From Lachnospiraceae bacterium (GTDB lineage: Bacteria; Bacillota; Clostridia; Lachnospirales; Lachnospiraceae), in assembly GCA_030537145.1 (NCBI GenBank), contig JAUNON010000001.1:1-57476 (forward strand): a stretch of DNA of 57,476 nt, written 5' to 3'. Of this stretch, positions 42,035 through 50,238 are shown in pieces. Position numbers and translations under genes: made by a program. Each line of letters begins with the position of its first letter. Within the stretch, counting starts at the first letter, position 1. Under the pieces are notes generated by a model, which made no database searches, was not told the DNA's origin, and saw only the letters and a list, made by a program, of their open reading frames with translations.

Positions 42035-42788
42035 ACTGTTGATTTCACTTTCCGTGGAGGATTTTCGGGATAAATACGCAGGCTCTTTGATGGGGGCCGC
42101 CTGGGCCTTTGTACAGCCGTTAATGACCATCCTGATATACTGGTTCATTTTTCAGGTGGGCTTTCATTCGGAGCCGGTAGCGGATAAGCCGTTTATTTTA
42201 TGGCTGGTTGCCGGCATTCTTCCATGGTTTTTCATCAGTGAAGCGATTGCGGGAACAACACCGGTTCTGGCGGAGTACAGCTATCTGGTGAAGAAGGTGC
42301 TGTTTCCCGTCCATATGCTGCCGCTGATCCGGATCCTGTCCTGCCTTCTGGTGCAGTTGTTTTTAGTGCTTTTTACCATTCTGTTTTTTGCCTGCTTCGG
42401 GTATTTTCCGGATTTATATTATTTGCAGCTGCCCTATTATATGGTGTATATGGTTCTGATTTTGACGGGCATTGGATATTTCACGGCTGCGCTGTATCCC
42501 TTTTTAAAAGATCTGCAGCAGATCGTCGGCATTGTGCTGCAGGTCATTTTCTGGCTGACGCCCATTGTATGGGATCTCCATATGATGTCAGACCGGATTC
42601 AGAAAATCCTGGTCTTTAATCCCCTTTTCTACTGCGTGGACGGATATCGGAAGGTATTTATTTATAAGGAATTTTTCTGGAGCAATTGGCAGATGGGCAT
42701 ATATTATTGGGCAGCAGCGATTTTTTTCTGGATTGCCGGAAAAAATCTGTTTCGGAAAATGAAGGTACATTTTGCCGATGTATTATAA
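42024..42788 (+). CDS. Polysaccharide ABC exporter, permease (Wzm/TagG/GacD-type)
   Basis: 254 aa ABC-2 type transporter with six membrane segments. 'DFRDKYAGSLMGAAWAFVQP' is the conserved N-terminal interface segment of Wzm/TagG permeases, and 'VKKVLFPVHMLPLIRI' and 'FWLTPIVWD' are family blocks. It exports a lipid-linked polysaccharide (O-antigen, teichoic acid or rhamnan) together with the next gene. Confidence 0.92.
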   Translation: MEYKLLISLSVEDFRDKYAGSLMGAAWAFVQPLMTILIYWFIFQVGFHSEPVADKPFILWLVAGILPWFFISEAIAGTTPVLAEYSYLVKKVLFPVHMLPLIRILSCLLVQLFLVLFTILFFACFGYFPDLYYLQLPYYMVYMVLILTGIGYFTAALYPFLKDLQQIVGIVLQVIFWLTPIVWDLHMMSDRIQKILVFNPLFYCVDGYRKVFIYKEFFWSNWQMGIYYWAAAIFFWIAGKNLFRKMKVHFADVL

Positions 42789-42797
42789 GAGGAAGTT

Positions 42798-44117
42798 ATG
42801 ATGGCGGATCGTATGGTAAGCATAACAAATTTGACAAAAGAATACAGGCTGTATGAGCGTCCCGGGGACCGGGTGAAAGAGGTATTCAGCATGACCGGGA
42901 AAAAATACGGCAGACCGTTTTACGCACTTCAGGGTATCAATATGGATGTGAAAGCAGGAGAGACCGTCGGCATTATCGGAACGAACGGAGCCGGCAAATC
43001 TACGCTGCTGAAAATCATTACGGGCGTTTTGTCTCCCACCGGCGGCAAGGTAGCTGTGAATGGAAAAATCGCTGCGCTTTTGGAGCTGGGAGCGGGATTT
43101 CACCCGGAGTATACCGGCCTGCAGAATATTTACCTGAACGGAAGAATCATGGGATACAGCCGCAGGCAAATGGATGATAAGGTACAGGGGATTCTGGACT
43201 TTGCAGATATCGGTGATTTTATCAGCCAGCCGGTGAAAACCTACTCCAGCGGAATGTTTGCCAGGCTGGCCTTTTCTGTAGCCGTCAGTGTGGAACCGGA
43301 TCTTTTGATCGTGGATGAGGCTTTAAGTGTGGGGGATCTGTTTTTCCAGAATAAGTGCTTCCGGAAATTTGAAGAGCTGAAAAGCAAAGGAGTTACCATA
43401 CTATTCGTGTCTCATGACATTGGAAGCGTGCGTCAGATGTGTTCCCGGGTGTTGTGGCTGGAGCAGGGAGCCCAGAAGCAGTTCGGCCCCTGCGGGCTGG
43501 TATGCGACAGGTATATGGATGAAAAAAGAAAACGTATGAATGAAGGAACGGCGGCGGCCGGTTCCGGGAGCGGAAGCCTGCTTCCCCAACAGCCGGAGGG
43601 AAAGCGTACGTTTCCCGCTCTGCGGTATCGAAGCAGCGATCTGGTGTCAGAAAGCTTCCGGTTCTTAAGCTGTTTTGTCCGGGAGGCCGGAGGAAATATT
43701 ACCACAGAAATGTATGTGGAGCGGGAGTATGAGTTTCATATGGTAATAGAGTTTTATGAGGATATGGATCGGCTGATCGGAGGATTTGTGTTTGAGAATC
43801 GGAAGGGCCTGCCCATTTATGATATCAATAATTACATGAACCAGGGGCAGACCTGGCAGGGCAGGAAGGGGCAGGTTTCCCAACTGGTTTTCCGGTACAG
43901 ACTGCCGAAGATTATGAAGGGAACGTATCTTGTAAGCGCTGCTCTGGCGCAGGGAACGCAGGAAAATCATAAAATGCTGACCTGGCTGCATGGCGTATTG
44001 GAGATTACGGTATATAATGACGGATACAATTCTTCTTATATTGAAATACCCAGCAAAATATCCCTTCGGCAATTTGAAAGGAGTCAGATCAGGATCGCAG
44101 GGGAGGATGAAACATGA
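42798..44117 (+). CDS. Polysaccharide ABC exporter, ATPase with C-terminal recognition domain (Wzt-type)
   Basis: 439 aa. Residues 1-245 are the ATPase: Walker A GTNGAGKST (61-69), 'LLELGAGFHPEYTGLQN' (specific to the Wzt/TagH group), signature 'YSSGM', Walker B 'LLIVDEALSVGD'. After a Gly/Ser/Ala-rich linker (about 250-275), residues 285-430 form a beta-rich domain ('EYEFHMVIEFYEDMDRLIGG') like Wzt_C, which in O9a-type systems binds the modified end of the finished polymer. ATG at 42798 or 42801. The ATGA overlap with the methyltransferase gene shows coupling. Confidence 0.92.
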   Translation: MMADRMVSITNLTKEYRLYERPGDRVKEVFSMTGKKYGRPFYALQGINMDVKAGETVGIIGTNGAGKSTLLKIITGVLSPTGGKVAVNGKIAALLELGAGFHPEYTGLQNIYLNGRIMGYSRRQMDDKVQGILDFADIGDFISQPVKTYSSGMFARLAFSVAVSVEPDLLIVDEALSVGDLFFQNKCFRKFEELKSKGVTILFVSHDIGSVRQMCSRVLWLEQGAQKQFGPCGLVCDRYMDEKRKRMNEGTAAAGSGSGSLLPQQPEGKRTFPALRYRSSDLVSESFRFLSCFVREAGGNITTEMYVEREYEFHMVIEFYEDMDRLIGGFVFENRKGLPIYDINNYMNQGQTWQGRKGQVSQLVFRYRLPKIMKGTYLVSAALAQGTQENHKMLTWLHGVLEITVYNDGYNSSYIEIPSKISLRQFERSQIRIAGEDET

Positions 44118-45049
44118 GAGAGGACAATACCGGGGAACGGTTTCTTCCCGGGAAATGCGGGGGCGAGATTGCCATCGAACATTACCAGAGATACCGGTTT
44201 GCAATGCAGATGGTGAAGGGAAAAAAGGTATTGGATGCCGCATGCGGCGAAGGCTATGGAAGCCAGCTGCTGGCCCGGGAGGCGGACAGTGTGACGGGAC
44301 TGGATCTGAATGAGAAGGTGGTGGAGCAGGCCCGTCAGAAATATGGAAACGACAGGCTGCTTTTCCGGGTCGGGAGTATCGAAGCGCTGCCGTTTGAGGA
44401 CCAGTGCTTTGACGTGGTGGTTTCCTGTGAAACCATTGAGCATGTGGAGGAAGAGATACAGAACCGGTTTTTAAAGGAAATCCGCCGTGTGCTGAAAAGA
44501 GACGGGATTTTGATCATGTCCACGCCCAACAAGGCAGTCTATACGGATCTGGTAAAAGGGCAGAATCGATTTCATGTGAAGGAATTTTATGTAACGGAGT
44601 ATCGGGAGTTCCTACATAGGTATTTTGATAAAATTGAGCTGTTTTGTCAGTATCCGGATCTGGGTTACTTTATTTCACGGGAAGGTGAAAAGATACCGGT
44701 TTATGACAAGAAAGGAAAAAGTCCGGAGAAAAGCAGATATGTGATAGCGGTATGCAGGGACAGCGGCCAAATCCGCCAGATAAATACAGAAGGACTGACA
44801 GTTTTTGAGGATCATATGTATTATGAACTGAACAGGGCTGTACATGAGAAGGAACAGGAAATCCGGAATCTGAAAACGGAGGCGGAAGCATTTCAGCGGC
44901 AGTTAGAGCAGGGGATCTGTGAGCAGAAGGAATATATCGAGAAGCTGGAACGGGATCTTTTTGCGGCAAAGGAGGCGTACGAAGGCCTGTCCATGATGCT
45001 GAAGCATCCGCTGCGCTATCTGATGAAAAGAATGAAAAGAGTGAAATAA
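44114..45049 (+). CDS. SAM-dependent methyltransferase with C-terminal coiled coil
   Basis: 311 aa. N-terminal 'TGERFLPGKCGGEIAIEHYQ' block, then a class I methyltransferase: motif I 'VLDAACGEGYGS' (39-50), 'VTGLDLNEKVVEQA', 'FDVVVSCETIEHV' and 'RDGILIMSTPNKA'. Residues about 235-292 are strongly helical with heptads ('EKEQEIRNLKTEAEAFQRQL'), ending in a basic amphipathic tail ('YLMKRMKRVK'). In E. coli O9a, WbdD combines a methyltransferase, a kinase and a coiled-coil ruler to cap the chain end read by Wzt. No kinase is seen here. A capping role is inference from architecture and its coupling to Wzt. Confidence 0.85.
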   Translation: MREDNTGERFLPGKCGGEIAIEHYQRYRFAMQMVKGKKVLDAACGEGYGSQLLAREADSVTGLDLNEKVVEQARQKYGNDRLLFRVGSIEALPFEDQCFDVVVSCETIEHVEEEIQNRFLKEIRRVLKRDGILIMSTPNKAVYTDLVKGQNRFHVKEFYVTEYREFLHRYFDKIELFCQYPDLGYFISREGEKIPVYDKKGKSPEKSRYVIAVCRDSGQIRQINTEGLTVFEDHMYYELNRAVHEKEQEIRNLKTEAEAFQRQLEQGICEQKEYIEKLERDLFAAKEAYEGLSMMLKHPLRYLMKRMKRVK

Positions 45050-45050
45050 A

Positions 45051-46739
45051 ATGGATCTTGTATATGTAGCTTATAATTCGGAAAAATGGATCGCTCCGTG
45101 TTTTTCGGCGCTGCAAAAATCCAGCTATGAACGGAAGAAGCTAAACGTATTTGTGGTCGATAATGGATCAACGGACCGCACGGTGGAAATGCTGTATCAG
45201 GTTAAAAAAGAATGGGAAAACCGGGCCGGAAAATTTGAGATCATAGAAGCAAAGAAAAATCTGGGCTTCGGTAAGGCGAATAATCTGGGCTTTGCAAAAG
45301 GAACCTCTGATCTGGTCTGTTTTTTTAACATTGATACAGAGATATTTCCTACCGCCCTTTCGGAAATTGAAAGCGCAGCGGAACACTCCGGGGAGGCGGT
45401 AGCCATGTGGGAGCTGCGGCAGTTTCCTTATGAACATCCGAAGCTCTATGACCCGGTTACGATGGAAACCTCCTGGTGCAGCGGCGCAGCCTTTGCGATC
45501 AGGAGAAAGGTTTACCAGCAGGCCGGAGGATTTGATGAAAAAATCTTTCTGTATGCGGAAGATGTGGATCTGAGCTGGAGAGTACGCTCGCTGGGATATG
45601 GGATTCAATATGTTCCCAAGGCAATGATTCTGCATCATTCCTACGAGGAGGCGGGAAAAGTAAAGCCCAATCAGCATGTGTACGGAGTGATCCATAATTT
45701 GTTGCTGCGCTATCGGTTTGGAACGGTTTACGATATTTTGAAGGGGCACCTTCAGTTCTGGTCTTTGATGGGGATTCCGGAGGCGTTTCCCCATTCTAAA
45801 CGGATGCTGCTGAAGGAATATCTGAAACATTTCGGAAAAGCGCCTCATTTTTGGTCGTCAAAGGCAAGGGGAAAGAAAAACGGGTTTTCTCCTCAGTTTT
45901 ATGGCTGGGACTATTCGAGTGTCAGAGAGGGAGGATATTATCGAAATGAACTTCCTTCTGAAACGCCGAAGGTTTCCGTACTTGTAAGAACCTGCGGCCG
46001 TCCGTGTGTGCTGCGGGAGACCTTAATCAGCCTGCGGAATCAGACCTATCCCAATCTTGAGGTAGTAGTGGTGGAGGATGGCGAGAACGTTTCAGAAAAG
46101 ATGATACGGGAGGAGTTTTCGGACCTGAACCTGGTTTACCTTTCCACCGGACGCCGGGTGGGCAGATCAAAGGCGGGAAATATGGCTATGGAAAGGGCAT
46201 CAGGAACCTATCTGAATTTTCTGGACGATGATGATCTTTTTTATGCGGATCATGTGGAGGTGCTGGTTTCCCGGCTGCTGAAAGAAAAGAACCGGGCAGC
46301 GTACGCCTTTGGCTTCGAAACTCCCATTGAGGTGATCAGCAGGGAACCGTATCAGTATGTGGTGAAGCATTATAATGGAGTACATAAGCAGGAGTTTGAT
46401 AAAATCACGCTATGCCATCATAATTACATCCCGATTCAGACCATCCTGTTTGAAAAATCATTGTTTCAGGAGTATGGGGGATTGGATGAAAACCTGGATG
46501 CTTTGGAGGATTGGGATTTGTGGGTACGATACTCGCTGTATACGGATTTTACCTGCGTTCCCAAGACCACTTCGCTGTATCGGGTGCCGTATGACAGAAA
46601 GGAAAATGCCAGGAGACAAAAAACGCTGGACGAGGCGCTGATCACTGTGCGGGAGAAGCAAAGGGCTTATGTGCAGAAAATCAGTGTGTATGACATTGCG
46701 GCAATGTATGAGAAGCGGAACAGTTTTTGGCCGCACTGA
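45051..46739 (+). CDS. Two-domain GT2 glycosyltransferase
   Basis: 562 aa. The first GT2 domain (about 1-260) has 'VVDNGSTDRTVEM', 'NLGFGKANNLGFA', 'CFFNIDTEIF' and 'FLYAEDVDLSWRVRSLGY', the rhamnosyltransferase-like group. The second (about 300-540) has 'VSVLVRTCGRPCVLRETL', 'VVVEDGENVS' and 'LNFLDDDDLFYADH'. Two active sites in one chain suggest alternating or sequential addition of two sugars. Starts one base after the methyltransferase stop. Last gene of the operon. Confidence 0.9.
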   Translation: MDLVYVAYNSEKWIAPCFSALQKSSYERKKLNVFVVDNGSTDRTVEMLYQVKKEWENRAGKFEIIEAKKNLGFGKANNLGFAKGTSDLVCFFNIDTEIFPTALSEIESAAEHSGEAVAMWELRQFPYEHPKLYDPVTMETSWCSGAAFAIRRKVYQQAGGFDEKIFLYAEDVDLSWRVRSLGYGIQYVPKAMILHHSYEEAGKVKPNQHVYGVIHNLLLRYRFGTVYDILKGHLQFWSLMGIPEAFPHSKRMLLKEYLKHFGKAPHFWSSKARGKKNGFSPQFYGWDYSSVREGGYYRNELPSETPKVSVLVRTCGRPCVLRETLISLRNQTYPNLEVVVVEDGENVSEKMIREEFSDLNLVYLSTGRRVGRSKAGNMAMERASGTYLNFLDDDDLFYADHVEVLVSRLLKEKNRAAYAFGFETPIEVISREPYQYVVKHYNGVHKQEFDKITLCHHNYIPIQTILFEKSLFQEYGGLDENLDALEDWDLWVRYSLYTDFTCVPKTTSLYRVPYDRKENARRQKTLDEALITVREKQRAYVQKISVYDIAAMYEKRNSFWPH

Positions 46740-46791
46740 AGGCGCGGCCTGCCCGTTTAGCCAGGACGGTTTTTCCATTCAAAGAGGGAGA

Positions 46792-47154
46792 TTATTCTGC
46801 ATTTACGGTCGCCCCCCTTTTCGCTTTGCGCAGTTCATACTGACAGGAAAAGATGATATTTTGCTGTCCCTGGGCATCGGCGGAACGGAACGCCTTGATC
46901 AGAAGCTGCTCGTGATCGGTAAGCGTCATATTTGACGGGTTTCTAAGTTCGCTTAGACCTAAGAGATAGTCCGAGCTCACCCCAAAGTAGTTTGCCAGGC
47001 TGCAGATGGCCTCTATTTTTGGACTGGCTCCCTTTTTCCAGCCGGATATAGTGGGGGAAGTAACGCCTAAAACACTGAGTATTTCCTGGGTTTGCGGCTT
47101 TAGTCCCCGTTCAGAGCAGAGCTGTTCGTATCTCTGATAGAATATTGTTGTCAT
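46792..47154 (-). CDS. XRE family transcriptional regulator
   Basis: 120 aa. HTH of the Cro/CI (XRE) type at about 15-70: 'TQEILSVLGVTSPTISGWKK' followed by 'SLANYFGVSSDYLLGL'. A short C-terminal helix region has no peptidase or ligand domain. Ribosome site TGGAGGAT on the minus strand. Its own promoter overlaps face to face with one reading towards the secreted-protein gene, and a 20-bp near-palindrome (47169-47188) lies in its leader, so autoregulation is likely. It converges on the polysaccharide operon with 50 bases between stops. Confidence 0.9.
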   Translation of the reverse strand: MTTIFYQRYEQLCSERGLKPQTQEILSVLGVTSPTISGWKKGASPKIEAICSLANYFGVSSDYLLGLSELRNPSNMTLTDHEQLLIKAFRSADAQGQQNIIFSCQYELRKAKRGATVNAE

Positions 47155-47168
47155 AGTAATCCTCCAGA

Positions 47169-47188
47169 ATGTTTTTCTAAGAAAACAT
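47169..47188. promoter_or_regulatory. Candidate XRE operator
   Basis: atgtttttctaagaaaacat is a dyad with 8 of 10 matching positions, 15 bases before the regulator's start codon, the usual place for an autoregulatory operator. No direct evidence of binding. Confidence 0.4.
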
Positions 47189-47198
47189 TGAAAAAGCG

Positions 47199-47252
47199 CT
47201 TGACAACATAAGTTGGCTTTGATAATATGAGTGTGTCAACAAAGTTGTCAAG
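47199..47252. promoter_or_regulatory. Face-to-face overlapping divergent promoters in a perfect inverted repeat
   Basis: CTTGACAAC (47199-47207) and GTTGTCAAG (47244-47252) are exact inverses. On the plus strand TTGACA (47200-47205), 17 bases, TAATAT (47223-47228). On the minus strand TTGACA (47246-47251), 18 bases, TATTAT (47222-47227). Each -35 is one arm of the dyad and the two -10 boxes overlap, so the two promoters exclude each other. A related but asymmetric copy drives the polysaccharide operon (34682). Confidence 0.8.
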
Positions 47253-47547
47253 AGAATACAAAAAACCAGCCCGTCGAGATATATTTTTACCCAGGCAGGT
47301 TTTCCTATGCTATGTGAAAGTCGCAATTTCATTATAAGCATTTGTGCGTGTTTTGCCAACTATTGTTTGACATTTTAACGAGAGCGCTTTGTTGGAGGAA
47401 AACAAAGGGTTTTATTACATGTGTCTTTGCTCTTACGGGTAAGTTCAGCAGTGCCCGCAAGCAAGAAAGATTACATTATCAACACAGCAGGACTGAATGG
47501 TGATTAATAAGGGGCCCTGCAATTTTTAAAGAAAAGGAGACTTGGTT
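47253..47547 (+). other. Long 5' leader of the secreted-protein gene
   Basis: About 310 bases separate the plus-strand promoter from the start codon. The leader contains an imperfect stem, aaaaccagcccg (47268-47279) with caggcaggtttt (about 47294-47305), and 'tgctcttacgggtaagttca' near 47427, which weakly recalls family B. No small gene with a ribosome site is seen. A regulatory leader is possible. Confidence 0.4.
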
Positions 47548-50097
47548 ATGAGACTGAACAAAACAAGACTCGCAGCCTGGGCAATGTCTGCTGTGATGGC
47601 TGCGAGCACGATGTCCTATCCGGTTTATGCTGAGGAGCTGATCGAGGAAGAGACACCTGTAACAGAAGCCCAGGTAGAACAGGCGGCGGAGAGCGTTGCT
47701 TATCGGGTAGATCCGTCCAGCATTGTTTTCCATTACGGCGATGGAAGTGATTTCCTTGTAACATGGACAGAGGTTGCCCAGGATGGCAGCGGAGCATCCT
47801 ACGGGGAAAGCGGAACGGCAAGTGTACTGAAGCAGACGGACGCAACCTGCGTGCTGCCGGCATATCTGTGGATGACAATCACGATTGACGGAACCGTATA
47901 CAATTCCGGAAATACGGATGATCCTACAACCGCATTTGTGACGGCCGATGCCCTGGGTCACGTATGGGAAATCAGAGATGATGAGGGATATGTGGTGGAA
48001 TATCCCAACTGTGTAGAGGAAGGATCCGGATATTACTATCAGGTCTGCAGCCGCTGCGGAGAAAAAGATCCGAATCCGATTGAACGGGTATTAGAGGCTG
48101 AGGGACACAGCTACGGAGAAAATAAGACTCGTTATGAGAACCTGAACAATATAGAGCTGGTGAATGGCGAACCGCAGTTGATTGATCCTCTGAAGGACGG
48201 TACTTATGAGTTAGTGACCTACCATGTGTGCCAGAGATATGACCGTAGAAATGACAAGGTCTGCGGCTATGAGGAGGAGGTTTCCAGAACCACCAAGACG
48301 ATCCTGGCTGAGAAGATCACCAAATCTGAAGTTACGGATCAGAAGGACCTGGCTGCCAGCGTGAACCTGATTGGTATGCTGGAAAAGGATGTTCCGGCAG
48401 CCGACAAGATCGAACTTGCGGACTGCACCAAGGACGGTAAATATCAGGTAACTAAGTTTGCTATGAATGAAAATGATGAATGGGTTCCGGTATCTCAGAA
48501 ATGGGTAACGGTTCCGGCTCATCATATGATTGTGAAAGCGATTGAGTTCGAAAACAGTGAAGATGCAAATCAGTGCAGCGTAAATCTCAAGACTTTGGAA
48601 GTGACCAACAACTCCTGCTGGAAGGATATTACGTACTATGAGGTAGATCATTGTACGGCAGCAGGCTGCCCCAACAAGCCCTGCGATACGAATAAGTATC
48701 TCTGCCAGAACACTGATCTGAAGGAAGTGAACAGAGTAGCAAAGGTGGCAGTACATACCGGCGCTCACATCATCAATACGACAGTGGAAAGACAGATTCA
48801 GAATGAAGCGGCGGCAGGCCTTGTAGATTATACGTTCCTTGAGGCACTGGCAAAGGATAAAGCAAGCTACATCAAGATTTCTACGACAGCTACCTGCACG
48901 GAGGACGGAGTTACCACAGTGACCTTCCTTTGCAAAGTCTGCAAACAGGAAGTAAAGACGATGGAAGTAAAGACGAAGGCTCTTGGACATGATCCGCTGA
49001 AGGCGGTTGAGGAAAATGTAGTTCCGGCTACCTGCCAGAACCTGGGTTCCTATGACGCTGTGATTTATTGCAATCGCTGCAAGGAAGAGCTTACCAGAAG
49101 GCCGGTAAAGACTCCGAGACTGAAGCACACCAATGAAATCAGTGTTTCTGCCAGCGGCGTTGGCGTAGACGATACAGTAACCGATACGACTGCTTATATC
49201 AAATTCTTCGGAAACAAAGTGGTTGATTACGATGGCGAAAGCCTGAAGAATATCGGCGGTACGTATGGATACCGCTACGGACATTACAAAGATGAGTATG
49301 CGGTTTGGACTGGCGTATATACAAACTGCGCTACCTGCAATGAGCATGAGGTTCTGCTGGATGACTATCAGGAAACGACCCTTACCATCGTTGACTGCAC
49401 GAAACAGAAAGAGTCCGGTGAGGCTGGCTCTATTACTCTGAAAGCAACCTATACAAAGGCTGACGGAAAAACCAAGATTACGGAAGTATACAGCAATATC
49501 CCGTACTTCAGCACCATGGAAGCTTACATGGGCCGTGTTGAAAATATCCCGCTGAACGGTTTGAACAGAGATGCGGACGGCGTATATCGTTACTATGTAA
49601 ATGGTGAGTTTGCAAGTGATTTCACTGGTATCGTGGAATACGCAGGCGAGAGATTCTTCGTAACAAACGGCGTGCTGGCAATCGAAGGAAACGGCTTGAA
49701 TGAGTACAACGGCGAATGGTACTTCTTATCTCAGGGCCAGATCCAGCGTTCACACTCCGGATTGGCAGAGTATGACGGTGAGTGGTTCTATATCGTAAAC
49801 GGAAAACTGGATACCGCCGTAAATGGTCTGGTTCCGTACAATGGAGGAATGTTCGTGTTTGCAGAAGGCCGTCTGTGCAAGGAAGCAAACGGACTGTGGC
49901 AGGATTCCGATGGTAGCTGGTACTACTTGGCATTAGGTCAGGTTCAGACTCAGCACACCGGTGTTGTAGAATATGACGGTGCATTCTTCTACGTAAGAGA
50001 TGGTAAACTGGCAAAGGATATGAACAATGTAACCGTTACTTATGACGGCGTCAGGTTCAACGTAGCCGGAGGCCAGCTTTACGGACCGATTGATTAA
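47548..50097 (+). CDS. Secreted protein with Cys-pair modules and C-terminal choline-binding-like repeats
   Basis: 849 aa. Signal peptide about 1-28 ('LAAWAMSAVMAASTMSYPVYA'). The middle has repeated modules ending in CxxC pairs ('VCSRCGEKDP', 'LCKVCKQEVKT', 'YCNRCKEELTR', 'NCATCNEHE'), often preceded by 'atC.e.G...' and followed by 'lGHd', like the metal or disulfide-stabilised modules of clostridial surface proteins. From about residue 670 there are five to six repeats of 25-30 residues ('GLAEYDGEWFYIVNGKLD') related to cell-wall-binding repeats. No membrane anchor, so it is probably wall-bound through them. Start at 47548 (AAAGGAGA); function unknown. Confidence 0.85.
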   Translation: MRLNKTRLAAWAMSAVMAASTMSYPVYAEELIEEETPVTEAQVEQAAESVAYRVDPSSIVFHYGDGSDFLVTWTEVAQDGSGASYGESGTASVLKQTDATCVLPAYLWMTITIDGTVYNSGNTDDPTTAFVTADALGHVWEIRDDEGYVVEYPNCVEEGSGYYYQVCSRCGEKDPNPIERVLEAEGHSYGENKTRYENLNNIELVNGEPQLIDPLKDGTYELVTYHVCQRYDRRNDKVCGYEEEVSRTTKTILAEKITKSEVTDQKDLAASVNLIGMLEKDVPAADKIELADCTKDGKYQVTKFAMNENDEWVPVSQKWVTVPAHHMIVKAIEFENSEDANQCSVNLKTLEVTNNSCWKDITYYEVDHCTAAGCPNKPCDTNKYLCQNTDLKEVNRVAKVAVHTGAHIINTTVERQIQNEAAAGLVDYTFLEALAKDKASYIKISTTATCTEDGVTTVTFLCKVCKQEVKTMEVKTKALGHDPLKAVEENVVPATCQNLGSYDAVIYCNRCKEELTRRPVKTPRLKHTNEISVSASGVGVDDTVTDTTAYIKFFGNKVVDYDGESLKNIGGTYGYRYGHYKDEYAVWTGVYTNCATCNEHEVLLDDYQETTLTIVDCTKQKESGEAGSITLKATYTKADGKTKITEVYSNIPYFSTMEAYMGRVENIPLNGLNRDADGVYRYYVNGEFASDFTGIVEYAGERFFVTNGVLAIEGNGLNEYNGEWYFLSQGQIQRSHSGLAEYDGEWFYIVNGKLDTAVNGLVPYNGGMFVFAEGRLCKEANGLWQDSDGSWYYLALGQVQTQHTGVVEYDGAFFYVRDGKLAKDMNNVTVTYDGVRFNVAGGQLYGPID

Positions 50098-50132
50098 TTC
50101 CTGAACAATAAGACAAAATGATCCCTATAAAA

Positions 50133-50166
50133 AGAGTTGCTGTCAAATGGCGGCAGCTCTTTTTTA
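50133..50166 (+). terminator. Terminator of the secreted-protein gene
   Basis: agagttgctgtc pairs with ggcggcagctct (with G-U pairs), then TTTTTT. The following bases, 'tatctcataggaaaga', also occur after the family A element at 4134. Confidence 0.88.
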
Positions 50167-50238
50167 TCTCATAGGAAAGATCTTGCTGCTTTAAAGTGCT
50201 TATACTTTTATGGGAAAGCGAGAGAGGAGAAAAACAGA

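Noticed and set aside
47177..47359. 60-codon minus-strand frame upstream of the XRE gene
   Set aside because: It covers the divergent promoter region and has no ribosome site.
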